From Acytostelium subglobosum LB1 (lineage: Eukaryota > Evosea > Eumycetozoa > Acytosteliales > Acytosteliaceae), in assembly GCF_000787575.1 (NCBI RefSeq), contig NW_012236526.1, positions 992,001 to 1,056,000 on the forward strand: 64,000 bases of DNA, given 5' to 3'. The notes beneath the pieces were generated by a model. It saw only the letters and a program-made list of their open reading frames with translations. It searched no databases and was not told the DNA's origin. Positions 49,378-60,800 of this stretch are shown piece by piece. Position 1 is the first letter of the stretch. Every line of letters begins with the position of its first letter. The translations under genes were made by a program, and so were the position numbers.

Positions 49378-50836
49378 AACTAATATATATTGTTGTTATA
49401 TAAGTTGTGAATATACAATATATAAATATAAAGATGTAATAGTTATTAATGATTTAGCATGTGAGTATATATATATATATATATGTAAAAGTAAGTAATA
49501 AAGATAAATGTGTTTGAGGTTGTTGTTGATTATTATCTCGAGGCTTTGAGAATAGGATGATTACTACCGGATGATGTGTTTGTTGTTGTCAAAGACGGAG
49601 TATTGGTTTGTTTGTTTGTTTGGTAGTTTGTTTGCTTGTCGACTGGTGGTGGGGAATTGGGTATCAAGAAGGGATAAGAGGGTTGTTGAACAGACTTGTG
49701 TATCTATCTGTAGACGTTCCCACCACCTCCACCACCTCAAAAACGACTCTGGCTTTGGTTGTTGACTTGTTGGGCAATGGGGGTCACGGCGACGACTTCT
49801 ATTACACTTCACACCTGTGTAGTTTTTCAATTAAAACTAGTACGGCCTATTATGTGTTTGAGCCTGGTGTCGGGGGCAAGGGGGTGAAACATTCAAGCCT
49901 TCGTGGTCAGGTCTTTGCTTCGAGACTTGGTATGTATCTCGGGCAACATCAACAAAACAACACCAATGAATAGGGTAGAGAGGTGGGTATTCGTGGAGTA
50001 GAGGATAGTGAGCAGGTGGGTGTTTTGGTGTTGGCGGTCCAACGATGTTGTCCTCTTTGATTTGGTGGGGGCTAGGTTAGAGGCCTGCCAATTCACCTGA
50101 TCTGTATCAAAGTTATAAATAGTAATAACCTATCAATTTGATTGAACGTTGTGTTTAATGGGTGTGTGAGTATGAACTGAGCGATGTAGAGATGGGATGG
50201 GAATTCGAATGGGTAGGGTAGAAATGTGAGGCTTGAATGATGAATGTATGAATGAAATGAACGATCAAGTGAACTAACAAGCCTGCGAAAGTGAAGGTGA
50301 ACAAAAAACAAACATGATGCCATTATGTCATTATGATTATGTGTGAGTGTAGAGTGAAGAGGTCAATTCCGATGGGATGGTAGCCATTCAGAGGCCTTCG
50401 TTGGTGCCTATTATAACCTATTTCGGCAAATATCTTAAGATAAAATGTAAATTTTTGTGTCTTGTTGATAGAGTTGAAGTTGACTTGTGTATCTATATAT
50501 TTATCTATCTCTCTGGGACCAAACATTCGACTCGTTATTTGATTGGCTACCTTCGTGCAAGGGGACCGACTACTCCTACTGTCGTCTATGTTCAACCAAT
50601 CAATTCAATCAATCCCCAATCATATCAACCCATCATTAAATGCTTAATTTAGAAATGTGAACTTAATGTCCTTTCGTTAAAGACGAGACACGATGGACAC
50701 AGACAGCGGGATTCTTATGTTTGTTTGATTGTTGTTTGTTTGTATTTAAATAAGTAATTCGTTTTAGTTCACTACAATGAAGGGGATTCGGTTATCTTGT
50801 AGGAGACAGTGACGAAGTTGATGTTGTTGTTGTTGT
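49378..50836. other. 1.46-kb intergenic region
   Basis: Upstream of the channel gene and downstream of the lysozyme gene. Has (TA)n at 49466-49484, TTTGTTTGTTTG at ~49606-49630 and a GGGTAGGGTAG patch near 50212. Frames of up to 121 codons exist (49608-49973) but have no domain, and their codon use does not resemble the genes here. Nothing supported. Confidence 0.4.
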
Positions 50837-51487
50837 TCATGGGTAGTAGTTCTGATCAACTCCCAATCCACAGACAGTGACATCACCGTTGTATTGCTTG
50901 ATGGCTGGAGTGCTCCAACCTCCGAATGGCGAGAAGTCATCGAATGATGGGGATCCATCGTAGTGAGCATACCACAGAGGGAAGGATGCACCACCGGACC
51001 AGTCACCCATGATTGGCTCCCACTGAGAGGACGAAGTGTAGACACCGACGTTGACGCCAGCCTGCTGGGCACCGGAAACCATGTCGTTAAAGAAGGCCTG
51101 GTTGGCGCCCTGGTCGTCGGACCAGTACGTGCCTGGACCCTCAATGTCGAACCAGATCATGCCAAACTTGGCTTGGTAGGAGTTGATGTAGTTGACCATG
51201 GCGACGACCTGGCCGGCACCATCACCGCAGGAGAAACATGGGAAGATGTAGGCGTCGACGTGCTGCATGCCACCATCCCAAGCATTGTAGATGGAGTGTG
51301 GGCAGTTTGGATCGGTCTGGCCAATGGACTCGTAACATCTAACAACGGCGAACGAGTAACCATTTGATTGGAGGCAAGAGAAAGCAGAGATATCTGTTCC
51401 CGAAGAAAAGTCAACACCATAAACCTGGGCATTTGCAACCTTGCACAAGGCAATAAGGCATACAACGAACAAAGCAATATATTTCAT
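50837..51487 (-). CDS. GH25 lysozyme, Entamoeba type
   Basis: Muramidase that cleaves bacterial peptidoglycan, for digestion of food bacteria in phagosomes. Intronless, 216 aa. Signal peptide 1-20 (MKYIALFVVCLIALCKVANA). Glycoside hydrolase 25 barrel: VYGVDFSSG (Asp26 of the active site), SFAVVRCYES, DAYIFPCFSC, GMIWFDIEGPG (Asp114-x-Glu116, the catalytic pair), NVGVYTSSSQW, PLWYAHYDG, IKQYNGDVTVCGLGVDQNYY. Matches the lyEh-type lysozymes of D. discoideum in length and motifs. Biased codon use suggests strong expression. Confidence 0.93.
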   Translation of the reverse strand: MKYIALFVVCLIALCKVANAQVYGVDFSSGTDISAFSCLQSNGYSFAVVRCYESIGQTDPNCPHSIYNAWDGGMQHVDAYIFPCFSCGDGAGQVVAMVNYINSYQAKFGMIWFDIEGPGTYWSDDQGANQAFFNDMVSGAQQAGVNVGVYTSSSQWEPIMGDWSGGASFPLWYAHYDGSPSFDDFSPFGGWSTPAIKQYNGDVTVCGLGVDQNYYP

Positions 51488-52534
51488 TCTGTGAATTATT
51501 GATATGAGAATGAGTGAGTATGTGAATGAGTGAATGAGATTATGTATTCAATCAAAGATAGATAGATAGATACTTACGTTTGAGTATGTATATGTATATA
51601 TGTATATAAGTATGTAAGTAGGAGATATGATAATAGTAAACAATGTGTCAGAGTTGACTCTAGATTTTGGATTCTATTTGAACAAGATGGAGATTAGGAG
51701 TAAACAAGATATTTTGATTTGATTTAATTTCTGTTTGGTACAGTGAGCGGATCTTGACATGAATCCAGAGTGCGCCCCAAAACACACATTCACTTTGAAG
51801 GAAATATCTTTTTTGAGTCTTTGTGCCCATCCTGGATGCTAACATGGGTACCTGATGGTGCAAAGTATCAATCTTGACTAAAGAATACACCCTAAACCAG
51901 ATATTTTCAATTATACATCGTTCGTTTTATGATCAAAATTAAGTTGATGGAATTTTCCAAATAGTACCTGCTACTATTTCTAAACACTGGGCATCATCTT
52001 TGGTGTAAGATGTTCATTCATTTTACGAGCTTGATCTAGAGACAGATAATGTATTAATAAGTAGTGTTGGTAATGAAAGGGGTGTAAGTCCCATTCATAG
52101 GAGTTGTAAACTTGTTAATGTTGACCAGGGTCAAGTCAAATGGTTGGTCAATGTTGGTTTGGGAACTTTACACAAATGATGATGGGATGTCCCAGTGTTG
52201 GGGCATTTTACAATGCATCTATCAACAAATGAACAGAAACTAACAAACTTATGGTCGAGTAATGTATTCATTTAGTTCAATGGTTCTTTATTATTACTCA
52301 CCATTATCTCTGTGAACCTCAAGTTCATGAACTTGTTGAATCTTAAGAATGAATTGGTGACGGGGATGCATTTCAGCTACTTTCACAAAAAACAGTGAAA
52401 CAGTCAATTGGTGGTGAATCATAAGAGAGTGTGGTTGGAGAATGATTATGTTGAACTTCTTCATCCTCATTCTTCAACTTCATTCATAATATAACTTTCA
52501 TACATACATACACATATATATACATTGTACAAAG
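51488..52534. promoter_or_regulatory. Divergent intergenic region (lysozyme / SEC11)
   Basis: Contains the lysozyme promoter side with a GATA run and TATGTATATATGTATATAAG (51590-51610), and the SEC11 promoter side with TACATACATACACATATATA before 52520. The middle 51700-52450 has no coding or RNA feature I can name. Confidence 0.4.
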
Positions 52535-53308
52535 ATGAGCCAAACACAACAGCAGCTTCAGCCACAGCTGCCACCACAACCTTCATTCCTTTCAAAGATG
52601 AATCCCTTTGCAGGTATTCCAAAGTATCAGGTACATGATTGAATGATTGAATGAATGATTGATTGAATGAATGGATTGGAGTGATCATCATTATCTTACA
52701 CTACAACAAACAATATATAGATTGCACAACAAATAATCAACTTTGGTCTGATTGTGTCATCGGCACTGATGATCTGGAAGTTTCTGATGGTGTTCAGTGG
52801 TAGTGAGAGTCCGATCGTCGTTGTACTCTCTGGCAGTATGCGTCCAGCGTTTGATCGTGGTGACCTACTATACCTAAACATGGACGATGGTCCATTCAGA
52901 GTTGGTGAGATCGTTGTCTTCAAAATCGATGGCAAAGAGATCCCAATCGTACATAGAATACTACATGTTCACGAGAAGTAAGTTCCATCCTTTTTCAAGC
53001 TCAAGGCCAAGGCCAAGGCCAAGGCCAAGGCCAACAACATACTCATCATCATGAATGACAACACAATCAATGTTAGACCAAATGGAGACTTTGATATCTT
53101 GACAAAGGGCGATAACAACACAGAGCACGATAGAGGATTGTACGCGGATGGACAGATTTGGCTGAATCGTCAACACATTATTGGAAGAGCAAAGGGATTC
53201 CTGCCTTATGTTGGTATGGTCACGATTGTAATGCACGACTATCCTTATCTAAAGGTGTTACTAGTTGCTGTATTGGCACTCTTTGTACTCTCCACGAGGG
53301 AGGAGTAG
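52535..53308 (+). CDS. sec11: Signal peptidase complex catalytic subunit SEC11
   Basis: ER membrane serine protease that removes signal peptides. Exons 52535-52630, 52721-52977 and 53077-53308 give 194 aa. A Gln/Pro-rich 20-residue leader precedes the core; membrane segment [21 protein letters not shown]; catalytic Ser in [18 protein letters not shown]; catalytic His in [15 protein letters not shown] and [12 protein letters not shown] carry the family Asp region; [21 protein letters not shown] is invariant. I chose acceptor GTTAG at 53076 because it alone restores phase and gives [17 protein letters not shown]; the AG sites in the AAGGCC repeat are all in the wrong phase. Confidence 0.95.
53003..53032 (+). 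repeat. (CAAGGC)5 hexamer repeat in SEC11 intron 2
   Basis: Five perfect CAAGGC units inside the 99-bp intron 2. Each unit contains an AG, so it presents a ladder of decoy acceptors, all in one phase that would break the reading frame of the spliced product. Confidence 0.9.
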
Positions 53309-53432
53309 TGGCGACACACAGCGCGATAGATAGGGTCGGGGTATCCGAGGACATCATCCAATAAATGGATACTCAAGTTATACAGATATATTGGATTGTA
53401 TTGGATTGGATTGGACAGGACAAGGACTGGCC

Positions 53433-54851
53433 TTAATCCATCATTGGAAGTTGTTGCTGTGATGGGTCAGATGCCTCGATCACAAAGTCGATTGAATGCT
53501 TCCTGGTGTCCTTTTCCTTCTCCCTCCTCTCGCTCTCTTCCCGCTTCTCCTTCTCCTTCTCTTCCAATTCAGCTGCATTCTTCTTCTTCAAAGACTTGGC
53601 ATAGTGAAGTCCACAAGCATTACATAATCTAGATCGATCAAAGGGAGTTAGTTGATTGATCATCCAGTGCACTTGATGGATTGATACATACGTATGATCA
53701 CCGTTTGGTCCTCGACGCCACTCTGGTGTCTCGGTCACATGACAGTACTGGCACTTTAGATTACGCTTGGCCGTGTAGACGGTCCTTCTCCGTCTTCTTG
53801 GTTTGTCGGATGATAAGTCATCAAAGAATACTTCACCAGAGAAGTTCTTGTGATGCATGTGCATGGTCTTGGCGCGAGGACTAATGGACTTGCCCGCGAC
53901 TGTCCCCAAAGTGTTTGATGTCGTAGAGTTTGAGCAGGATGATATAGTTGGTGTGGAGCCTGGTGTTACCTGCTGTTGCTGATCGATCATCATCATTGAT
54001 GATGGCGATGGTGGAGTGGTCGAGTTCGCCATAGCCATTCCCAATCCTGACATTTGTGGAGGTGTGTTTGGTTGTGAGTTGGCCATCCTGTTGCTGTTGA
54101 TCTGATTGGCAAGTTGTTGATGTTGTAGATATAATGTTGGAATATTTGGATTACTAGTTGAAAGTGTTGTTGTAGCTGTAATGTTGTTGTTATTGTTATT
54201 GTTGTTTCCATGGTTAATATTTGGCGGTGAATGTACAGGTGTAGTTGTTGTTGCTGTTGGAGTATTGTTTGGCCGCTGTGAAAGATTGACCATCTGTCTT
54301 TCCAACTGATCGTAATATTGGTAGTTATTGTGATGATGATGATGTTGAGGTGATTGATTGTACCCTGATGTTAATGGTGGTGTTGATATCGATTGTTGTT
54401 GGATATTGGATATCTGAGATATCTTCATTGAATTAGTATTTTAGTATCAAAGATTGAGTCGGTGGAACTATTCCAGATATGATCAACTTACATCCTTATT
54501 GTGAAATGAGTCATAGTATACACTGTCCACTACTTCGACTAGCACTCTTGATATATTATAAAGGTCGGCCAACAATGCTTTGGTCATCGGATGATTGGGT
54601 GCATCCGTTGCGAACTCTAATATGAAGCTGCTGTACAATTTAATCTCTCCCCATTTCTGATAACTAATTGGCATACCTCTACTACTAACATTATTTGTTG
54701 TTGATGATGTTGTTGTCGATGATGATGATTGAGTGGACTTATTATTATTAATATTAATATTATGATTCTGAAGGACTGGTTGATTTGTATCGATTGGTAC
54801 TATTTGATAGGAATTCATTAACTTTGTTGGAGGAGATGTAGTTGTTGCCAT
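53433..54851 (-). CDS. GATA zinc-finger transcription factor
   Basis: Three minus-strand exons, 54492-54851, 53692-54422 and 53433-53628, give 428 aa. N-terminal ~55 residues are Asn/Ser/Thr-rich, then a conserved-looking block (YQKWGEIKLYSSFILEFATD, HPMTKALLADLYNISRVLVE), long Gln/Asn/His/Pro/Thr tracts, a basic RRRRRTVYTAKRN, and a single GATA finger split by intron 2: CQYCHVTETPEWRRGPNGDHT joined to LCNACGLHYAKSLKKK. The finger is of the fungal/plant type with 18 residues between cysteine pairs. C-terminus is a Glu/Lys/Arg coil. An in-frame ATG at 54929 is an alternative start. Dictyostelids have ~20 GATA factors; I cannot say which one this is. Confidence 0.9.
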
Positions 54852-56734
54852 ATTGAGTAAGTATCTATCTTTGTATATTCTTGGGTAGGTTGGATTGATG
54901 ATTGATTGGTTGGTTTGCCCTGCCAACAACTATTGGGTCAAGCTTAATGAATGAATGAATGACCTGAATTCTTGATGATCCACCAACAAAGTGATGAGGC
55001 GCTCCTCAAGTTGATCAAACACACACCCTGCGGCGGTGGTGATGGTGGGATGGTGTTCAATCAAACACAAAGGCGCGATAGAGTGCGCGCTCGTGTGGGG
55101 CGAGAACTTGTTGTTGGTCTGTTGTCTTTTCCTTCCAGTCACCTCTTGGTAACACTCAAGCCAAAAACACAAATAGTGTTATACGGCAAGAAGCCGCCAC
55201 TTGGTAGTAGTAAGAGTAGTAGTACTGTTGTAACGGCTAGCCAACTATTTCAGCTCTAGTGTGGATAAGTAGTGCGAGGCCGATGTAATGTAACTACACG
55301 TCCCTCAAACACAAAGCACTCGCACACTCACACACTAGCCAAACTCTTGAAGCTGATGAACTCACAGGTCAACAATGATTGAGAAAGGGTGTGTCCGTGT
55401 GGTGGGTGAGTGGTGATCGATTTAACTTGACGGTTGCACCTTTTGTCTGGTCTGAGCTGGGCTGAGCTGAACTGATCTGAGCAATGATGGTCAGGATCAG
55501 GTGATTGGATAGGTGGTCGATGGTTCTTTTTTATGATTGATTGATTGAGATTGTTGATGAAGATGATGTTTCAGTGATTGCAATGATATAGGGCAGGTCG
55601 ATTGTTGTTGGAAAGAGAGTTTAAAGATAATAATAATAACTCGAATGGATATTAATATTGAGTTAATTGTTTGTTTGAAAATGTTATTAAGATAGATATA
55701 GGAGAAATGTGATTTTGATTGAGTGATGTGGACTAGTCTTGATCCGAGGTCGACGGTACTACTTGTAGAAATGTAGTAAGTCATGTTTGGAGGCATGGAG
55801 GTCATAGTTGGGGCAGGTAGAGGCGTTTAATTAGGAATGGACTGAACCCCACTCGATCACATGATCATTCCACATTCACACACTTTTGCCAACACACACA
55901 ATCATTCACAACAAGTACAAGTGTTTGACAGTTGTTGTGATCACCTTAGATCTTGCCTTGCAACACCATGAATGCAAGTACATTCAACATGAGTAAGTGT
56001 CGCAATCATATGATTGACTCCTTGTGTATTAGGCCCTATGTGGGGATATAATTAGTTCCAAACCTTATTCCTACTAAAGTTGGGCTTATGTGTGATCAAA
56101 TCGAGATCACCTTTAAAAAGGATGTTACTGTTGGTGGATATGATTGGAATGTTGGTTGGGGTTGTTTGTAAACAAAGGGAAAACTTGGAATCAGTGTAAT
56201 GGTCTACACTGTCCAATCACAAGGCTTTTTAGATAGTGATGCACAACTTTCATCATTCCAATCGGACCAATAAATACTTTAATAACTTTCTGCAGTTTAT
56301 ACTATAAATTATCCAATACCTAGATAGAGTATGTGGATAACTACGCTAGAATCGCTAACATTCTAGAGCTTACTCTCCTATATTCAAGAATTTTCCAAAT
56401 TATTTATGTATATCTAAAAAAATATCAATAAAATAGGATGTAATTTATTTTAAAATCAATAGAGAATCCTTTTTCTTATTAAGGCAAAGATTTACTACGA
56501 ACTCTGACCGTTTCTGGGTTAGGAGTGTTGTTTGGTGTTGGTGTCCCGACTAATAATTTATATGATTAATCTGAAGATGTGTATCTTCGCGAGATAAAAT
56601 ATTGTAAGATGTGACCCTACTACTTCCTGAAGGGGAAGTAGTGAGTTGTGTGTTTTAATAATACCCTGTGAGCAGTCGTGTGAACAACTCTCACACTTTT
56701 ACAACTGTCTCACAATCTAATTAATAAAACAATC
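54852..56734. promoter_or_regulatory. 1.9-kb intergenic region upstream of GATA factor
   Basis: Large spacer, probably with extended regulatory sequence for the GATA gene, as developmental regulators often have. A GGGCTGAGCTGAACTGATCT-like patch lies at 55460-55480 and CACACAC-rich bits at 55310-55340 and 55880-55900. The frame at 54972-55259 has no domain. 55980-56730 is AT-rich with no recognised feature. Confidence 0.4.
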
Positions 56735-57244
56735 ATGTCTTCTTCTGTGTGTGATATTATCATTCATTCATCACCTTCATTCCAACATCCAATGGACTTA
56801 TCATTACCTATCAAGGACAAGATAAAGCTGTCCAAACAACAACAATTAGACTCTGAAATTTTATATATCAAAGTAAACAAAGAGTGCTGCTATGGATTAT
56901 TAAATGCTCTTTGTTTCAAGTATAGGTACAAACAATTATCAAGAGAGAAACTCGTTGAGTACCTTACAAGAATGTTTGATCAGGATATTGCAATATTCTA
57001 CTCTGATGTGATGGACAACCTTGGCGAAGGACGATTCCTCCCTCCAGATTCAGTAGTGTACTCTATGGAGTATTTAGAAAGGTCTGTTGAACTCTTACTT
57101 AAATTCAAAACGGAATACATTGAGATTCTTTCAACTAGAGGTCTCAGGTACAAGTTGTTATCTCTCACCCCATCTAAAACCAACAACAATCCTTTTGTAT
57201 ACAACTATTTAATGATCAACCCAATAATAAACTCTAAAGAATGA
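56735..57244 (+). CDS. Orphan 169-aa protein
   Basis: Intronless frame that I do not recognise. After a ~30-residue Ser/His/Pro-rich start, residues ~38-150 are non-repetitive with regular hydrophobic spacing (SEILYIKVNKECCYGLLNAL, REKLVEYLTRMFDQDIAIFY, SMEYLERSVELLLKFKTEYI) and look like a helical domain. No signal peptide or membrane segment. Upstream is very AT-rich with a plausible leader (AATTAATAAAACAATC). It ends 140 bp before tRNA-Glu. AT-rich codons differ from the GC-ending bias of neighbours, so it may be a young or weakly expressed gene. Confidence 0.6.
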   Translation: MSSSVCDIIIHSSPSFQHPMDLSLPIKDKIKLSKQQQLDSEILYIKVNKECCYGLLNALCFKYRYKQLSREKLVEYLTRMFDQDIAIFYSDVMDNLGEGRFLPPDSVVYSMEYLERSVELLLKFKTEYIEILSTRGLRYKLLSLTPSKTNNNPFVYNYLMINPIINSKE

Positions 57245-57383
57245 AATTTGTTGATTATTAAATATTTAACAACATCTACTCCTTTGAGGAATTGCTGAAG
57301 GGTCTGGTGACGAGTATTATAAAAAATAAAATAAAAATTTTTGACCGAATAAAGACAGATTTTGACTATTTCATTTTTGTAAA

Positions 57384-57455
57384 TCTCTATTGGTGTAGTC
57401 GGTAACACTATAGTCTTTCACACTGTGACCCCGAGTTCGATTCTCGGATAGAGAG
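57384..57455 (+). tRNA. tRNA-Glu (UUC)
   Basis: 72 nt, intronless. Acceptor stem TCTCTAT/ATAGAGA pairs fully; D arm TGGTGTAGTCGGTAACACT; anticodon stem ATAGT/ACTGT with loop CTTTCAC (anticodon TTC); T arm CCGAG-TTCGATT-CTCGG; discriminator G. Followed by CTCTTTTG and further T-runs that can serve as Pol III terminators. Confidence 0.93.
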
Positions 57456-57823
57456 CTCTTTTGTCTTCCCCAACAAAAAAAAGTTGTTTGGTGAGGTTCT
57501 TTTTTTTTTTAGAAAAAACCGAAACGAGGTTTAAATCATCTTTAAGCTTCATTAAATATGGACTACTCCTTTTGTGCAAGTTTGAGGTAATGAATTCTTA
57601 CATAATTGTAATAAAACAAGAAAAAACCATGGTGTACCATCATTGTAAATTGGATCGATCAGATCGAGGGTTCGCTTTATTTTTCTAAAATCGATCAGCT
57701 GTTTTCTTGTATCGTTTGGGGTGGTGCAATGTCCGTGGACCTCGGATTGATTGTTTGCAAACAATCATTGTTCATAGGTATACAATTATTACATTTACAT
57801 ACACATATAGTTAGTCTACAGAC
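57456..57823. other. Intergenic region after tRNA-Glu
   Basis: Contains T-runs (57500-57510), then unremarkable AT-rich sequence leading to the lectin-like gene. tRNA flanks in dictyostelids are favoured retrotransposon targets, but I see no element here. Confidence 0.4.
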
Positions 57824-60800
57824 ATGATATTACTACTACTTCGTATTCACTGTGTGATACTTGTACTATTACTACTACTTGTTGGATCATCATCATCACT
57901 TGCCGACACACTACCATTCAATGGACGCTTCTACCAACTGGCACCGACCAAACTCAACTTCCAACAAGCTATGAACTATGCTTCAAACACAATATACCAA
58001 AATATGAATGGGTAAATATTTCCTTAACATCGCTCCCTCGATCAATCACTCACTCGATCAATCACTCGATCAATCACTCGATCAATCAAAAAATTAGCAC
58101 CATACTATCATTGAATGACTTTAATGAGTACACTTTCATAAAGAATAACTTTGGAACATTGGTGACGGACTTTTGGTTGGGCGCAGAGAGACTCGATCAA
58201 CATGGTTCAAGTTGGGGCTGGATCAATGGCTCGTCAAGACGGCAGCCGTTCTACACAGCGGTACCAGACCGATGTCTAGAGTACTGCGCCAACTTTAAAG
58301 GTGATCTCAACATGACAAACACAAACCTGGCCACCAAGAACTCAATGCTGGATTGGTATGCTACGCCCGCCAGCACCGAACTATCATTCATCATCGAGTT
58401 TGGTGCGGCCGACTCGCTAATGGTGTCTCGTCAAGAGATTGGCGCCGATCGTTTGATCATCTCAAACTTCCCTCTAAGCATGTCCAAGTACTTGGACTCG
58501 AATCAAGTGTCGATCAACATTTCACATCCACAACTGCCCGCCATTTTCACTTGCAAAGAGCGCAATGCTGCGCCCGCACCAACTGTCGGCCTACTTTGTA
58601 ATATCCCACCCCCTTCAACCTATAAGGGCACGTTCACCTTGACCGTGTCTGGCGGTGGACAGACCGTTTCTACGACATTCCGCTTCAACCCACCCGCCAT
58701 TGACGCGCTGCGCTACCAACCTGCCGACCCCAACCCCTCCCAACAACCGGCAATGAGAGTGATCACAATCATTGGTCGTGGATTCCAATACTTGTCACCA
58801 GTCATAGACATACTCAACTTTATCGATGGCACCGCCTACACTTACACGGTCGATCCCTCTGGTACCCAGATGTTGGTGTCAATCAATGAGTTCAACATCC
58901 TGCCGCTACCCATAACACTGAGGTACAACGATACGACAATCGTGTACTGGCGTCCAGCCATCCTCGACCAAGCTTCACAACTACACTACGTCGGTGTGCC
59001 ATTCTCTGTGGACCTACCGACCGCCATCGCTCTAAGTGAGCAGTACAGCGCTATCAATGAGGATGGATATGTCGCGCTGGTCGACTCAAGTGCCACGGCA
59101 TCATTCATTGGCAACACTCTGTTCCTCGGCAGTTCATCGATCAAGTCGATCTGGCAGAATATCAAGTATCAACAATTGGGTCTCAATGGCGGCAACTTCA
59201 TCTACAATGATCATGTGATCAATTTGACACCAGTGCCACAACCAACGACAACTGGCAACTTTTACTACGACATGGTGCTTGGAAAGATTGTTGGAGTGGA
59301 CCCCGCCTCCATCTCTCAGACACGTCCCTTTGTCGTTGTGCTGGGTGTCCGCACACCAGTCGTCGACACTAGTGTCAACCAGGTATCAATCCCAATCGAT
59401 GGTGGCTCGTACCCTATCGCGATGCTCAAGAACTATGGCTGGGCATCGTCGTCAACTGGCGTCATCATGATCAGGGGCACCCTAAACCTTACTGGCTCAC
59501 TGGATGTGCCCAACAAGAAGTTGTTGATCAACGATGGCAACGGAGGCTATGCCAACCGCACGGTCCAAGTTGTGCTGCCCGACAAACGAGTGTTCCCCTA
59601 CTACATCTGGTACGACGCGCCCATCATCAAGACGTTGACCCGTGCATCGGCTGCCTCGACTCAGATCACAATGACTGGACTCAACTTTATTCCACTCGCA
59701 CTCGAGATCTATCCCAAGTGCACTATTGTTGGCTCAATGACAACGACAACAATGATCGTCTGCAACCTGGATGCCAACCTTGCACCCCAACGCTACAACC
59801 TAACAGTCAAGATTGTTGCAGAAGCAGGCACTGGCAACGATGTTACATCAAAGCCCTACGACCTGGATCTCCGTAAGATGGCTCTGACATCAGTGTCGCC
59901 ACGTGCCATCCCCTCTTCAGGTGGCACGATAACAGTGTTTGGATCGGCATTTGGAAATAACATCGATGTACTACAGGTCAAGTTTGTCAACACGACTCAG
60001 GCACCAGTCAACTGCGTTTCCTTTGCCACAATAGACTCTGCATGCGTGTTAAACATTGTCAATGCACCACCCGAGGGAACCTACAACATTGCCATCATGC
60101 GTGCAGGTGATGCAACTTCCACTTCCAACACAGTTCAATTCACAGTCAAAAGTATGTTGTTGTTGTTGTTGGAGATGTATGGGAATCATACCAATCAATC
60201 ACTTACTCATTCTCCTCCCGCCCCCTCTCCCAACCTTATAGACTTGGTCGTGAACAATGTAACACAGGATCAATCAAACCTTCAAACGATACAGGTGTTT
60301 GGAGACAGTCTAATGATGTACAGTCCATCGTTGAGTGTGGCAGTGGGAGGTGCACCATGCAAGCCATTGATCTTTATCAATGACACACTCTTGACATGTA
60401 CAATCCAATCATCAGCAGCCAATGGATCAGTCGTCATCAGTAACCAGGGCAATCTAAAGCCATTCAAATCAACATACAGTATGTATCTGGAACTATCCCC
60501 ATCACTCAATCACTCACCCATTTAATACAAACCAATCAATCAATAGTATTCAGACCAGTATTATTATCAATGGAACCACCAACATTTGATCTGATGAATG
60601 GTAATAGGTTCACTGGAATATACTTTGATATGCAATCATTCACATTCATACTTGATCAAATAGTATGGATGAATGCTGCACCAAGCCCAGATGGAAAGGT
60701 CTTTACTCCGCTCTATAAGGTGGGGGCAAACCATAAATTGTTTGCGCGAAATCAAGATGGTCTTCAGTCCAACACATTGTTGGTATCCTACCCTCTGCCC

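Noticed and set aside
49608-49973. 121-codon plus-strand open frame
   Set aside because: No domain, no preferred codon pattern, and its start lies in a TTTGTTTG repeat; overlaps other frames on the opposite strand of similar quality.
54972-55259. 95-codon plus-strand frame overlapping an 80-codon minus-strand frame
   Set aside because: Neither has recognisable sequence or a plausible splice partner; the region is better explained as the GATA gene's upstream DNA.
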